A stretch of DNA of 64,000 nt from Affinundibacterium nitidum (GCF_014284155.1 NZ_JACOFZ010000007.1:1-64000), one strand, 5' to 3'; shown: positions 34,846-44,863, counted from the first letter of the stretch. Notes: generated by a model not told the origin, from the letters alone. Program-made: numbers and translations.

Positions 34846-37161
34846 ATGTCAACACCTCAAAATACCGAATCACAAGCCAACGAGACAGCATCGCAACCGC
34901 GCCCCAAAAGCCGAGCGGTTCGCTTCTTACTTCAAAGTTGCATCGTATTATTTGGTCTCGTGTTGACCGGAGTCTTAATTTTAGTATTCGCATTGACCAT
35001 GGCATATCCCAATTTGCCGGAAATCGATGCGATTACAAGTTATCGCCCTAAAATGCCGATGCGTGTTTTTTCAGCAGACAACATGCTCATTGCTGAGTTT
35101 GGTGAAGAGCGAAGAAATGTAGTTCACTTCAAAGACATCCCTGATGTCATGAAAAAGGCTGTTCTTGCCATCGAAGACGATCGCTTCTATGAGCATGGTG
35201 GGGTCGACTACATTGGTATTGCCCGCGCGGCCGTGAATAATGTCACTAGCGGCAACAAACAAGGTGCCTCAACCATTACTCAGCAAGTAGCACGTAACTT
35301 TTTTCTTTCCACTGAGCAGACCGTTAAGCGAAAAGTCTATGAGATTTTGCTTGCATGGAAGATCGAACAGAATCTCACCAAGAACCAGATTCTCGAAGTC
35401 TACATGAACCAAATTTATCTTGGACAACGCGCCTACGGTTTCTCCTCTGCTGCACAGATTTACTTTGGAAAGAATCTCAAAGATGTCACTGTCGCAGAAG
35501 CGGCGATGCTTGCAGGGTTGCCAAAAGCACCATCAGCGTACAATCCTGTCGCCAATCCAAAGCGCGCTGCCGTTCGCCAGCAATACATTTTGCAACGTAT
35601 GTACCAATTGGGCTATATCAACAAAGCGCAATTTGAAGCTGCAAAAGTTGAAAAACTTCACATCAAAACGAACAGCGCCGAGTTTGGAATTCATGCTGAA
35701 TATATCGCTGAAATGGCGCGTCAACTGGTGTACGAGCAATTTAAAGAAGAAACTTATACTCGAGGACTGAACGTCTACACGACCATTACCAAGGCGGAGC
35801 AAGACGCGGCCTATCTATCTTTGCGCAAAGGTGTAATGGACTATGAGCGCCGTCACGGCTATCGTGGTCCAGAGGCGATCATTGAATTGCCGTCGAATAA
35901 AGAACTCGCTGACGAAGCAATTGAAAAAGAACTCGCCGATCATCCGGACAGCGACGATTTGCTAGCAGCCATGGTGATTGACGCCAAGCCCGATCAGGTT
36001 CGCGCAGTGCTCTCGAACGGTGATGAAATTCAAATTACCGGCACCGGCCTTAGTTTTGCTGCGGCCGGACTAAAGCCAAATGCTCCTGCTAACAAGAGGA
36101 TTCAGCGCGGCGCAGTCATTCGTGTCATGCTCGACGGTAAAAATTGGCAGATCATTCAAATGCCCGAGGTCCAATCGGCATTCGTTGCTGCCGATACCTC
36201 TGACGGCGCGATTCGCGCCCTCGTTGGCGGCTTCGATTACAACTTCAATAAATTTAACCATGTGACCCAAGCATGGCGACAACCTGGATCCAGCTTTAAA
36301 CCCTTTATCTACTCTTCCTCACTAGAAAAGGGTTTGTCACCGATGACAATTATCGATGATGCGCCAATTAGTTTCGATGCAGGACAAACGGGCGGACAAG
36401 CATGGGAGCCGAAGAACTACGACGGCAAATACGAAGGCCCGATGACGATGCGTAAAGGCCTAACGAAATCAAAAAATATGATTTCTATTCGTATTTTGCA
36501 GCGAGTAGGCGCAAAGTATGGGCAGGAATACACGACACGTTTTGGTTTCCTCCCTGAGAAAAATCCAGCCTATTTGACTCTCGCCTTAGGCGCTGGCGCG
36601 GTAACGCCAATGCAAATGGCAGGCGCCTATGCGGTCTTTGCGAACGGCGGTTACAAAATTAATCCCTATCTCATTACCAAGATTACGGATGCCGATGGAA
36701 AAGTCTTATCGCAAGCAAAACCAGATCTAGCGGGCGATGAAAACAATCGGGTCATTGATGAACGCAATGCTTTTTTGATGGACAGTATGTTGCGTGACGT
36801 GGTGCGATTTGGCACGGCAACCAAAGCTTTGGTATTAAAACGACCAGACATCGCAGGAAAGACCGGCACAACCAACGACTCAATCGATGCATGGTTTGCT
36901 GGTTATCAGTCAAAAATTGTTGGTGTTGCTTGGATTGGCTATGATCAACCTCGCAATTTAGGTAATCGTGAGACCGGTGGTGGCTTGGCATTACCTATAT
37001 GGATTGGATATATGCAGAAAGCACTAAAAGACATCCCTATTACTGAGAGACCCATACCAAATGGCGTAATTCAAGCGGATGGGGATTACTTCTATATTGA
37101 AAATCCGCCTGGTTCGGCAGTCAAAAGTCTCGGTACCGAATCAGAGGTCATAATAGAGTAG
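34846..37161 (+). CDS. mrcA: Penicillin-binding protein 1A (bifunctional transglycosylase/transpeptidase)
   Basis: Class A PBP that polymerises and crosslinks peptidoglycan. The 771 residues run as follows: cytoplasmic start, membrane helix at about 28-50, GT51 glycosyltransferase (EDDRFYEHGGVDYIGIARAA with catalytic Glu; GASTITQQVARNFFLS), an OB-like linker, then the transpeptidase with SxxK at Ser482-Lys485 (PGSSFKPF), SKN (KSKNMISIR) and KTGTT near residue 672. It is divergent from the pil operon, the usual betaproteobacterial neighbourhood. Confidence 0.97.
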   Translation: MSTPQNTESQANETASQPRPKSRAVRFLLQSCIVLFGLVLTGVLILVFALTMAYPNLPEIDAITSYRPKMPMRVFSADNMLIAEFGEERRNVVHFKDIPDVMKKAVLAIEDDRFYEHGGVDYIGIARAAVNNVTSGNKQGASTITQQVARNFFLSTEQTVKRKVYEILLAWKIEQNLTKNQILEVYMNQIYLGQRAYGFSSAAQIYFGKNLKDVTVAEAAMLAGLPKAPSAYNPVANPKRAAVRQQYILQRMYQLGYINKAQFEAAKVEKLHIKTNSAEFGIHAEYIAEMARQLVYEQFKEETYTRGLNVYTTITKAEQDAAYLSLRKGVMDYERRHGYRGPEAIIELPSNKELADEAIEKELADHPDSDDLLAAMVIDAKPDQVRAVLSNGDEIQITGTGLSFAAAGLKPNAPANKRIQRGAVIRVMLDGKNWQIIQMPEVQSAFVAADTSDGAIRALVGGFDYNFNKFNHVTQAWRQPGSSFKPFIYSSSLEKGLSPMTIIDDAPISFDAGQTGGQAWEPKNYDGKYEGPMTMRKGLTKSKNMISIRILQRVGAKYGQEYTTRFGFLPEKNPAYLTLALGAGAVTPMQMAGAYAVFANGGYKINPYLITKITDADGKVLSQAKPDLAGDENNRVIDERNAFLMDSMLRDVVRFGTATKALVLKRPDIAGKTGTTNDSIDAWFAGYQSKIVGVAWIGYDQPRNLGNRETGGGLALPIWIGYMQKALKDIPITERPIPNGVIQADGDYFYIENPPGSAVKSLGTESEVIIE

Positions 37162-37180
37162 GCTACTAGCATCTACTCAT

Positions 37181-37222
37181 AAAAAATGGGATGACGGCGA
37201 ACTAGCCTCATCCCATTTTTTT
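37181..37222. terminator. Bidirectional terminator between mrcA and cyaY
   Basis: AAAAAATGGGATGA (37181-37194) pairs with TCATCCCATTTTTT (37208-37221), with a 13-base loop. U-runs exist on both strands, serving convergent mrcA and cyaY. Confidence 0.88.
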
Positions 37223-37256
37223 GGTGACTGATTACCAAAGTTCGCGCTTATCGCAA

Positions 37257-37565
37257 TCAGCTTTGGTTGGCAGCAATTGATCGCAATGTCTCGAAGAGCT
37301 CGGAACCATCCCTAGTATTCAGCCAATTAGTGCCATCGTGCTTGTAGTGAAAGCCGCCAGATTTTGCAGCTACCCACATTTCTTGCATTGGTGCTTGGCT
37401 ATTGACGATAATTTTCGAGCCATTCTCGACAAACTCAATCTCTAACACATTACCACTACGCTTACAGTCAACATCAAGCTCATCGTTTTCGAAAGCACGC
37501 TCAAAAATATCCTGCACCTCTTGCAAACAAGCGTCTGCCTTCACTAAAAATTCTGATTCTGTCAT
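37257..37565 (-). CDS. cyaY: Iron donor protein CyaY (frataxin homologue)
   Basis: Small iron-binding protein modulating iron-sulfur cluster assembly. The 102 residues show the frataxin pattern: an acidic first helix (MTESEFLVKADACLQEVQDIFERAFENDELDVDC), the beta sheet VLEIEFVENGSKIIVNSQAPMQEMWVAAKSGGFHY, and NWLNTRDGSELFETL. It is divergent from lptM, a conserved pairing. Confidence 0.95.
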   Translation of the reverse strand: MTESEFLVKADACLQEVQDIFERAFENDELDVDCKRSGNVLEIEFVENGSKIIVNSQAPMQEMWVAAKSGGFHYKHDGTNWLNTRDGSELFETLRSIAANQS

Positions 37566-37634
37566 GGTACACTCCGTCTTAACACCAGCAAGTTTTTAAT
37601 TTCACAGGCTACATTCTATACGGTTAGTACGATC

Positions 37635-37796
37635 TTGAAAAAAACCACTCTCATTTCTAGTTTATTAGTCTGCGCATGCTTGCTTTCCGCCTGCGGTCAA
37701 CGGGGGCCTCTGTATATGCCTGAAAAGAAATCTCCAGCGCCGCAACAGGCTATTCCTGTCAAAGCACCGTCTGAGAGCCCGCAAGAGGGTAAATAG
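37635..37796 (+). CDS. lptM: LPS translocon-associated small lipoprotein LptM
   Basis: A 53-residue lipoprotein, too short for common ORF cut-offs. It starts with TTG at 37635 (LKKTTLISSLLVCACLLSAC as encoded, Met initiator expected). The lipobox LSAC with Cys20 is followed directly by GQRGPLYMPEK, the invariant LptM (formerly YifL) motif, then a Pro/Gln-rich tail. LptM assists oxidative maturation of LptD. In many relatives lysA follows; here the next gene is msrQ on the opposite strand, so lysA has moved or been lost from this site. Confidence 0.85.
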   Translation: MKKTTLISSLLVCACLLSACGQRGPLYMPEKKSPAPQQAIPVKAPSESPQEGK

Positions 37797-37824
37797 AAAA
37801 GCGACAGCGGTAGCTGGAACGACA

Positions 37825-38433
37825 CTACACCGTTTTCTTCAGACGCCAATACAGACGTATCCCAAGCAACAAAGAAACAATTGCAGCAAATACTAATGGT
37901 TGAGTGAAGTTATTCTTGCCCGCGCGCATCCACACATAATGCAACACGCCGAGCGGGACAATGATATACACCGAACGGTGTAACAACTGCCAGGTTTTTC
38001 CACCCATGATGCGTATCGCCCAGTTGCTACTACTCATGGCCAACGGGATCAACATCACAAAAGCTATAAAGCCGACGGTGATAAATGGGCGTTTGACGAC
38101 ATCTCTCCACATTTCCTCGATCTCAAAAAAATGATCAAACCACAGGAAAGTAAGAAAGTGGCAAGCCGCATAGAAAAAACTAAACAAACCCAACATCCGG
38201 CGTAAGCGGATCAACCAATGCCATTGCAAAAGCTTACGCGCTGGCGTGATCGCCAAGGTAATGCATAAGAAATACAAGGTCCAATCACCTGTATTCCTAG
38301 TAATGAATTCAAGCGGATTCGCACCCAGACCATCATACATCGTAGCGATGACGAGCCTCGCAAATGGAAGAGAGGCGACAACAAAAATACAAAGCTTCAA
38401 CCAGAAAAGCTGACGCGCGCTGAGTTGATTCAT
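37825..38433 (-). CDS. msrQ: Heme-binding membrane subunit MsrQ
   Basis: Multi-spanning b-type heme protein that delivers electrons from the respiratory chain or flavin reductase to MsrP. About 202 residues with six hydrophobic segments of the ferric reductase-like fold and conserved histidines (LGLFSFFYAACHFLTFLWFD, WQLLHRSVYIIVPLGVLHY). The ATG at 38433 (MNQLSARQLFW) is preceded by GGAAGAG. A longer start at 38517 overlaps msrP and is less likely. Confidence 0.92.
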   Translation of the reverse strand: MNQLSARQLFWLKLCIFVVASLPFARLVIATMYDGLGANPLEFITRNTGDWTLYFLCITLAITPARKLLQWHWLIRLRRMLGLFSFFYAACHFLTFLWFDHFFEIEEMWRDVVKRPFITVGFIAFVMLIPLAMSSSNWAIRIMGGKTWQLLHRSVYIIVPLGVLHYVWMRAGKNNFTQPLVFAAIVSLLLGIRLYWRLKKTV

Positions 38434-38458
38434 CGAGAAACTCTTCCCATCCATTATT

Positions 38459-39436
38459 TCAATAAAACTTTTTAAGATCCATGCCAGCATACAGACTAGC
38501 GACTTCGTTATAGCCATTAAACATCAGCGTTTTGCGCTTGCGACTCAAGAAGCCATCTTCGCCGATACGTCGCTCAGACGCTTGCGACCATCGTGGATGA
38601 TCCACCTCTGGGTTCACATTCGAATAAAAACCGTACTCACTTGGATTCGCTACATTCCAAGATGTCTTAGGCAGATCTTTGGTCACGCGAATCTTAACGA
38701 TAGATTTCGCAGATTTAAAACCGTATTTCCAAGGCACTGTGAGACGCACTGGTGCGCCATTTTGATTGGGTAATACTTCTCCATACAAGCCCAGTGTAAG
38801 CAGCGTCAATGGGTGCATTGCCTCATCTATACGCAAGCCCTCAGTATAGGGCCATTGCAGAACAGGAAAGCGAATTGCCGGCATTTGCTTTTTATCGGCA
38901 AGGCTAATGAATTCGACATAGCGTGCGTTGCTATTCGGCTCCACTTTCTTCAGTAAATTCGAGAGTGAATATCCCAACCATGGAATCACCATCGACCACC
39001 CTTCAACACAACGCAAACGATACACACGCTCCTCGATCGGTGCCAACTTGAGCAAAGCGTCGAGATCAAGCACCATAGGCTTGTTCACTTCTCCTTCAAT
39101 GCTGACAGTCCATGGCCTTGTCTTTAAAGTATGAGCGTTGACGGCTGGCTCGTCTTTATCAGTACCAAATTCGTAAAAATTGTTGTAGCTAGTCACATCT
39201 TTATATGCCGTTTTTTTCTCATTTGAGGCGTATGCCGGATTGATAGTCGCTGCCAGTTTTTGCGCTCCGGGCGTTTGTGCAAACGCCTCGCGCTGTGCCA
39301 TTTCAATGACAGATGCACTAGCAATCGAACCTATGGCGACACGTCGAATGAAATCGCGTCGGGATTCAAAAACATCGCGGGGCGTAATTTCAGATGGCAA
39401 GATAATGGTGTCAGAAGTTTGTTTCTTGATCAGCAT
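38459..39436 (-). CDS. msrP: Protein-methionine-sulfoxide reductase catalytic subunit MsrP
   Basis: Periplasmic molybdopterin enzyme repairing oxidised methionines. The 325 residues carry a Tat signal with [12 protein letters not shown] at about 30-41. The sulfite-oxidase-fold domain includes [18 protein letters not shown], where the Cys ligates molybdenum, and [20 protein letters not shown]. It forms an operon with msrQ downstream. An electron route from MsrQ to MsrP is known for the family. Confidence 0.95.
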   Translation of the reverse strand: MLIKKQTSDTIILPSEITPRDVFESRRDFIRRVAIGSIASASVIEMAQREAFAQTPGAQKLAATINPAYASNEKKTAYKDVTSYNNFYEFGTDKDEPAVNAHTLKTRPWTVSIEGEVNKPMVLDLDALLKLAPIEERVYRLRCVEGWSMVIPWLGYSLSNLLKKVEPNSNARYVEFISLADKKQMPAIRFPVLQWPYTEGLRIDEAMHPLTLLTLGLYGEVLPNQNGAPVRLTVPWKYGFKSAKSIVKIRVTKDLPKTSWNVANPSEYGFYSNVNPEVDHPRWSQASERRIGEDGFLSRKRKTLMFNGYNEVASLYAGMDLKKFY

Positions 39437-39573
39437 ACGGTGCTCCAGTTCAGAATGAAATTGATCGGACTCGCTTCTATTTGTTCATAGTTTCTCATAA
39501 GTCGGCGTTTCAGTTTGAAACTTACATTTTTTCCCAAAATTCTTTATTCGGGTCAGTGCTCTCCATAACAAAA

Positions 39574-39601
39574 AAGCCCAAACAATTTCTCGTTTGGGCT
39601 T
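39574..39601 (-). terminator. Intrinsic terminator after ccsB
   Basis: AAGCCCAAAC (39574-39583) pairs with GTTTGGGCTT (39592-39601). On the minus strand a T-run follows, 31 bases past the ccsB stop. Confidence 0.88.
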
Positions 39602-39631
39602 CAATCATTGAACCAGATCTGTATATTCAAA

Positions 39632-40768
39632 CTATAGGGTGCCGTAGGAATGCAAACCCGACAAGAACATATTTACACCAAGGAAAGCAAACGTAGTAAC
39701 AAGCAAACCAATCACTGCCCACCATGCCGCTACTTGTCCGCGCAAGCCCTTCATCAAGCGCATATGAAGCCAAGCTGCATAGTTCAACCAGACTATCAGC
39801 GCCCAGGTTTCTTTTGGATCCCATGACCAATAGCCACCCCATGCTTCGGCCGCCCACAGTGCACCAAGGATGGTAGCGATTGTGAAGAAAGCAAAGCCCA
39901 CCGCGATGGCTTTATACATCACGTCATCGAGCAATTCCAAACTTGGAATTCGATCAGCGAGAACCCCACGCGCCTTCAACAGATAGGCAACGCCGACCAT
40001 AGCTGCCAAAGAAAAAGTACCGTAACCAATAAAGTTAGCAGGCACATGAATTTTCATCCACCAACTCTGCAAGGCAGGCACCAGTGGTTGGATCTCCGCA
40101 GCGCCTCGGCTCACGGTGTACCACAACAAGAAACCAATTGCCGCAGAAATCACCAATAATACAAAAGCGCCAAGTTGACGCGTTTTATAACTTTGTTCGT
40201 AGTACAAATAGAACATCGCTGTAATCAATGAGAACAACACGAACACTTCATAAAGATTCGAGACTGGGATATGGCCAACGTCAGGACCGATCAAATACGA
40301 TTCATACCAACGTACCAGCATACCGGTGGCACCCATGACCACCGCTGCCCAGCATAAGCCCGATCCTACCGATGCACCAAAATCCGAGCGTGCAATCAAT
40401 CCTCCCCAATAAAACAGAGTAGAAAGAAAAAAGAATGTACTCATCCACAAAATCGCAGATTGGCTAGACAACAAATATTTGAGGAAGAATTTTTTGCTAG
40501 CCAAATCAAGCTGACCTGCGTACTGTGAAATCGCGAATAAGCTGAGAATTGCTAACAAAGGCATCAACCAACGCATTGGTTTCCAATGCCAACCCAAGAA
40601 GGCAAAGGTTGGACCGGCCAATAATAAAATGGCCTCTTCATAAACATCCATGTGCTTGCCATAGGCGCTGAAAGCATACAAAGAACCGGTACATAACAAG
40701 GCGGCATAAAGCCAATCGATGACTGTTAAGCGCTTCAAAAAACTTTGATGTTCTACAATGTTTTCCAT
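39632..40768 (-). CDS. ccsB: Cytochrome c biogenesis protein CcsB (CcsA/ResC family)
   Basis: Membrane half of the system II cytochrome c synthetase that handles and attaches heme. The 378 residues have about eight membrane segments and the tryptophan-rich WWD heme-binding motif EAWGGYWSWDPKETWALIVW, with nearby conserved histidines (KIHVPANFIGYG). It directly follows resB on the minus strand. Naming varies between CcsA and CcsB in the literature. Confidence 0.94.
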   Translation of the reverse strand: MENIVEHQSFLKRLTVIDWLYAALLCTGSLYAFSAYGKHMDVYEEAILLLAGPTFAFLGWHWKPMRWLMPLLAILSLFAISQYAGQLDLASKKFFLKYLLSSQSAILWMSTFFFLSTLFYWGGLIARSDFGASVGSGLCWAAVVMGATGMLVRWYESYLIGPDVGHIPVSNLYEVFVLFSLITAMFYLYYEQSYKTRQLGAFVLLVISAAIGFLLWYTVSRGAAEIQPLVPALQSWWMKIHVPANFIGYGTFSLAAMVGVAYLLKARGVLADRIPSLELLDDVMYKAIAVGFAFFTIATILGALWAAEAWGGYWSWDPKETWALIVWLNYAAWLHMRLMKGLRGQVAAWWAVIGLLVTTFAFLGVNMFLSGLHSYGTL

Positions 40769-40807
40769 TACTTTTCCTATTTAAGCGTATCGAGGCCTAT
40801 TCGCCTT

Positions 40808-42994
40808 TCAAACCTGACTACCTGGCTCAATTGCTGCGTTTTGCTTTTCCACTTGAACCACAGGCTCTACTGCAAAGCGTGCCGACAACTGCTGCTTTAA
40901 CTGTTCAAATTCTTTCTCAAAGTCCAAGGTCTTGCGCTGTGAGCTCATCGCCATTAACACGCGACTCTCACCACCCTCAGCCTTAATCCATAGCCATAAG
41001 CGACGTTCACGCACATAAAACATCGCGAACACACCAATCACTAGGAATAAACAGCCAAGATACACAATATTCTGCCCAGGTGCTTTAGCAACTTGGAAAA
41101 CCGAGGCCTTTACCTCCTCAAAACCAGTCAGTTCCAAATAAACAGGAGCGCCATAAAAGAAAGAGTCAGACAAACTCGAGGTCGCCAATTGCAGAAACTG
41201 CGCGCGTTGTTCATTCAATTCGAGAACAGGCAATCCATCGCGTTCACGTGCCAATTGCCACAAATCCCACATACTACCGTTCAAAATCTTCATAAACACA
41301 TCGGCAGCTTTACCTTGCTCCGCCGCGGGAATTTTTTCCAAGAAGCCCGCGATAGCAGCGAAACCGGATAATTTACTCCCGTCTTCACCACCCGCAAATA
41401 TACTCAAGCCTTTAACGGCAGATGCAGTTAATTGACTCTGGAATTTACCCGCTTCTGCAGTCGACAAAGCCCGTTTTGCATAACGCTCCGCTGCTTTGAC
41501 CCGCAACTCAGGATCCGCTAGCGCCGCACGCAGGCGCATCCACTCTTTCAAACTATTCTCGTCGTCTGCAGGGATGCGTAAATAGCGAAATGTTTCATTT
41601 GGCGAATCTCGCGTACCAGCCAAAAACACCCATGCACCGTCGAGTTGAACTGGGCTCATGTAGTTATGAAATTCACGGGCCTGACCTGTTTTGTCGCGCA
41701 ATTTATACTGCACTGTCGGACCTACGTTTTTGAGGGTCTTATCTTCTGGCCTCTTCGCAGCAGCACCCGAATGCTTATCTAAATCTGCAGACAAACGTTC
41801 AACGAAATTCGCATTTGGATTCACCGCTCGCACGTCTTGTCCATTGCGAGCCATGTCTTCGATGTTCAAAGGACGGAAGCCGGACCATTCGATGCTATAC
41901 GCCTCGCCTTTCGCCAAGCTCGGATCAAGCGCTGTTGAACCGCCCATGGTTCCCTTTAGTTCAGTTGTCTGCGCGAACTTTCCTTGCATAGGGTGGACCT
42001 TCAACTGCAGGCGACTGCCACCGTCATCAAAGCTAGATTGGAAGACCGCCACACCTTTATAAATCAAAGGGTGATTCACCTTCACAATTGCAGGAAAACT
42101 CTTACCAGTCTCATGATCGATCACTGTCACTTCGCTCGCAAACAGCTTAGGCATGCCAGTCGAATAAAAATCGATATTAAATTTGTTGAGTTGAATCGTG
42201 AACGGCAAATCTTGCAGCAATACGCCTTTACTCTGCTGAATGATGGCGACGTTCGCACTACTGCCTTCAGGCACGGCGACATTGCCGCGGAAAGTCGGCG
42301 TCGATTTCGACAAGCGATATTTCTCTGGGATCTCGGAGATCAATTCGCCACTGCCTTCGTAGGGCACTTTACCCATGAACCATGTTTGGTAGCGAATAGC
42401 GAGATCAGAATCTAGCAAACCGCCAACGCAAATAATGACGATAGCGGCATGTGCAAAGATATAGCCCCATTTGTTGCCAGCACCTTGCTTCGCGGCGATC
42501 AGCACCGCACCATCTTTGTCGACCGCTTTGAATTTATATCCCAATTGGTGGATATAACTAGAGATCATCGACTGCAGTTCAGGCGTCGATTTGCTGACGA
42601 CCCACTCACTACGGTGATGGAAATTACGCAAAGATTGTTCACGTACATTGTCTCGCCAGCTAGCGACATCTCGCAGCATTTTCGGCGCATTACGCCATAG
42701 GCAAAGACTAGTCGACAACACCAGAAACGCCATGATCAACAAGAACCACCAAGCCGAATACAGAGAATACAAACCCAAATGCTGAAACACTTCGAACCAA
42801 AAGGGGCCGAATTGGTTGACGTAATTATTTAGTGGTTCGTTTTGTTTAAGGAAAGTACCAACGATAGAAGTAATGGCGATCATACAGAGCAAACTGATCG
42901 CAAAACGCATCGATGACAAGAGTTCGACTGTGCTTGCTAACCAAGCGCGGCGCGTTTGAATTTCCCAACCGGAAGTACTGGTTTCGTTTTCCAT
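40808..42994 (-). CDS. resB: Cytochrome c biogenesis protein ResB
   Basis: Partner of CcsB in system II, with four membrane helices and a large periplasmic domain. The ATG at 42994 gives about 728 residues (MENETSTSGWEIQTRRAWLAS) and is preferred over a GTG-type extension to 43024, which runs into the upstream terminator. Motifs are SSMRFAISLLCMIAITSIVGTFLKQNEP, IFAHAAIVIICVGGLLDSDLAIR and NIVYLGCLFLVIGVFAMFYVRERRLW. It may hold reduced apocytochrome for heme ligation. Confidence 0.94.
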   Translation of the reverse strand: MENETSTSGWEIQTRRAWLASTVELLSSMRFAISLLCMIAITSIVGTFLKQNEPLNNYVNQFGPFWFEVFQHLGLYSLYSAWWFLLIMAFLVLSTSLCLWRNAPKMLRDVASWRDNVREQSLRNFHHRSEWVVSKSTPELQSMISSYIHQLGYKFKAVDKDGAVLIAAKQGAGNKWGYIFAHAAIVIICVGGLLDSDLAIRYQTWFMGKVPYEGSGELISEIPEKYRLSKSTPTFRGNVAVPEGSSANVAIIQQSKGVLLQDLPFTIQLNKFNIDFYSTGMPKLFASEVTVIDHETGKSFPAIVKVNHPLIYKGVAVFQSSFDDGGSRLQLKVHPMQGKFAQTTELKGTMGGSTALDPSLAKGEAYSIEWSGFRPLNIEDMARNGQDVRAVNPNANFVERLSADLDKHSGAAAKRPEDKTLKNVGPTVQYKLRDKTGQAREFHNYMSPVQLDGAWVFLAGTRDSPNETFRYLRIPADDENSLKEWMRLRAALADPELRVKAAERYAKRALSTAEAGKFQSQLTASAVKGLSIFAGGEDGSKLSGFAAIAGFLEKIPAAEQGKAADVFMKILNGSMWDLWQLARERDGLPVLELNEQRAQFLQLATSSLSDSFFYGAPVYLELTGFEEVKASVFQVAKAPGQNIVYLGCLFLVIGVFAMFYVRERRLWLWIKAEGGESRVLMAMSSQRKTLDFEKEFEQLKQQLSARFAVEPVVQVEKQNAAIEPGSQV

Positions 42995-43008
42995 GAATAT
43001 CCACAAAC

Positions 43009-43035
43009 AAAAAGGGGATGGCAAGCGCCACCCCC
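43009..43035 (-). terminator. Intrinsic terminator after cytochrome c4
   Basis: GGGGATGGC (43014-43022) pairs with GCCACCCCC (43027-43035); the one mismatch on the plus strand becomes G-U on the minus strand. TTTTTGTTTG follows. It separates the cytochrome gene from resB, though partial read-through into the maturation genes is possible. Confidence 0.8.
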
Positions 43036-43110
43036 TCCGTTAATCTTCTTTAACTCTGTCGTCTTATTCTATGTCGTAGAGATCAGAGAGCGTGTTGCAA
43101 ATAATGGCGA

Positions 43111-43779
43111 TTATTTCAAACCAGCGATGTAATCAGCAACGGCTTTCATTTCTTCTTCAGACATGCGTTTCGCGATGGTCACCATTTGTGGGCTGTTTGC
43201 GCGTGTACCTTTGCTGAAGTTCGCCAACTGCGCCACGGTGTAGTCTTGATGTTGGCCAGCCAAACGTGGGAACTGAGCTGGAATACCAGCACCGTTCGGG
43301 CTGTGGCAGCCAGCACATGCTGGAACGTTTTTCTCAGCGATACCCGCGCGGTAGATTTTCTTACCTAATTCAACGATATCTTTATTTTTCGCAGCACCCG
43401 CTTTTGGCTTCTGTGTTGCCAAGAATGCAGCAACATTTTTCATATCTTCCGCCGTCATTGCTTTTGCAAATGTGGTCATGACTGGGTTGTTGCGCGCTGG
43501 CGTCGTGAAATCTGTCAATTGTTTGACAACATAGGCTTCGTGCTGACCAGACAATTTTGGATTAACGGTGATCGTCGAATTACCTGCTGCACCATGGCAA
43601 GAAACGCATGCTACCAAACCACGTGCTGCATCACCGCTGGTGTACAGAGCTTCACCTTTGCTCGCGTCTGCTTTCGCTGGTTTAGCTGTTTCGTTGGCAT
43701 AAGCAACAGAAACCATGGAAGAAGCCGCTAAAGCGATGACGCTAAGGGACTTAGAAAATGATAAAAATGCACGGTTCAT
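43111..43779 (-). CDS. Diheme cytochrome c4
   Basis: Periplasmic electron carrier with two class I heme domains. The 222 residues have a signal peptide (about 1-28, ending VAYANET) and two CXXCH sites, CVSCH and CAGCH, each followed by a repeated pattern (KLSGQHEAYVVKQLTDF and RLAGQHQDYTVAQLANF) and a distal methionine ligand region (NPVMTTFAKAM, PQMVTIAKRM). The tandem domains are an internal duplication. Its hemes would be attached by ResB/CcsB encoded next to it. It likely passes electrons from bc1 to a terminal oxidase. Confidence 0.95.
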   Translation of the reverse strand: MNRAFLSFSKSLSVIALAASSMVSVAYANETAKPAKADASKGEALYTSGDAARGLVACVSCHGAAGNSTITVNPKLSGQHEAYVVKQLTDFTTPARNNPVMTTFAKAMTAEDMKNVAAFLATQKPKAGAAKNKDIVELGKKIYRAGIAEKNVPACAGCHSPNGAGIPAQFPRLAGQHQDYTVAQLANFSKGTRANSPQMVTIAKRMSEEEMKAVADYIAGLK

Positions 43780-44021
43780 TCAAACACCTTGAGACTGAAA
43801 ATTGGAAATCGGTTCTGTTGGAGCATACGATGTACGTGACCAGCTCTAAATCTTGATTGAGCCCACGTAGCTAACCCCTTATTGTACAATAGCTTTTGTG
43901 GAAATGTTGAGGTATTCCAAGTCAATTGACGCTAGGAAACCTCACTTTTCAGGCTGAAATGAACAGTTTCCGCCTTACTTTTTGCAGTTTCATGCTGTTT
44001 TCATCAAGATTGGCCCCTCCT

Positions 44022-44744
44022 ATGTCTATCCTTTGGCAAGCGCGTTTTTTTACGACAGTCAATCATTTGCGAGATCTTCCTAGCCTCAACGTTCCTGAAG
44101 TGGCGTTCGCAGGTCGCTCTAACGCTGGCAAGTCGACTGCCATCAATATTTTGTGCAACCAGAAAAAACTCTGCTTTGCCTCAAAGACGCCTGGTCGTAC
44201 CCAGCACATCAACTTTTTCTCAATTGGTGGTGCGCACGTCGGGCAACACCGTAAAGATGAGACTATACAAGAAGAAATTCGCGCCATGCTGGTTGACCTT
44301 CCTGGCTATGGCTATGCCGAAGTTCCAGGTGCAGCAAAGAATCATTGGAATGTCTTGTTGGGTTCCTACGTGCAAAAGCGCGATCAACTAGCGGCTTTGA
44401 TCTTGATCATGGATTCACGTCGCCCGTTCACCGATCTCGACCGACAAATGTTAGAGTGGTTCGCACCGACTGGCCGCCCAGTACATTGTTTACTCACCAA
44501 AGCAGACAAACTTAATCGCAATGAAGCCACCAATGCTTTGCGTTTAGCGAAAACCGTACTGGCGAGTTATGTCGATGCCAACGGCACACCGTATCCATTT
44601 ACAGCACAATTGTTTTCCGCTCTAAAACGGACAGGGATTGAGGAAGCCGATTCTAAGATCAGAGAGCTAACAGGTCTCGATATCGATCTCGATGCAATCG
44701 AAGACACTGAAACGTCAGCTGTGGAAGGCAAGCAGGAAAACTAA
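44022..44744 (+). CDS. engB: Ribosome biogenesis GTPase EngB (YihA/YsxC)
   Basis: Essential GTPase for 50S assembly. It shows P-loop [12 protein letters not shown], switch region [22 protein letters not shown] and TKADKLNR. I selected the ATG at 44022 ([20 protein letters not shown]), which matches family starts, giving 240 residues. It lacks a Shine-Dalgarno, and an ATG at 43959 (after CAGG) would add 21 residues, so the start is uncertain. It is divergent from cytochrome c4. Confidence 0.93.
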   Translation: MSILWQARFFTTVNHLRDLPSLNVPEVAFAGRSNAGKSTAINILCNQKKLCFASKTPGRTQHINFFSIGGAHVGQHRKDETIQEEIRAMLVDLPGYGYAEVPGAAKNHWNVLLGSYVQKRDQLAALILIMDSRRPFTDLDRQMLEWFAPTGRPVHCLLTKADKLNRNEATNALRLAKTVLASYVDANGTPYPFTAQLFSALKRTGIEEADSKIRELTGLDIDLDAIEDTETSAVEGKQEN

Positions 44745-44796
44745 ATTTGCAATGAAGAAAGTTTTATTGCAGATCGAGTAGCGAAAAGTAAAAAAT

Positions 44797-44819
44797 CCCC
44801 AGCACCAAAGATGCTGGGG
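44797..44819 (-). terminator. Terminator-like hairpin oriented against its neighbours
   Basis: CCCCAGCA (44797-44804) pairs with TGCTGGGG (44812-44819). The flanks on the plus strand are A-runs on both sides, so U-runs occur only in a minus-strand transcript. Both neighbouring genes (engB, hemB) are on the plus strand, so it would stop antisense transcription. Confidence 0.55.
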
Positions 44820-44863
44820 CAAAAAAACGCCTATCGAATGGGAACAAGAGGCGCCCCGCTTAG

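Noticed and set aside
36080-36265. ORFs on either strand inside mrcA
   Set aside because: They sit within the transpeptidase gene and have no independent signals.
42846-43031. 61-residue minus ORF at the resB start
   Set aside because: It overlaps resB in another frame and the cytochrome c4 terminator; no coding support.
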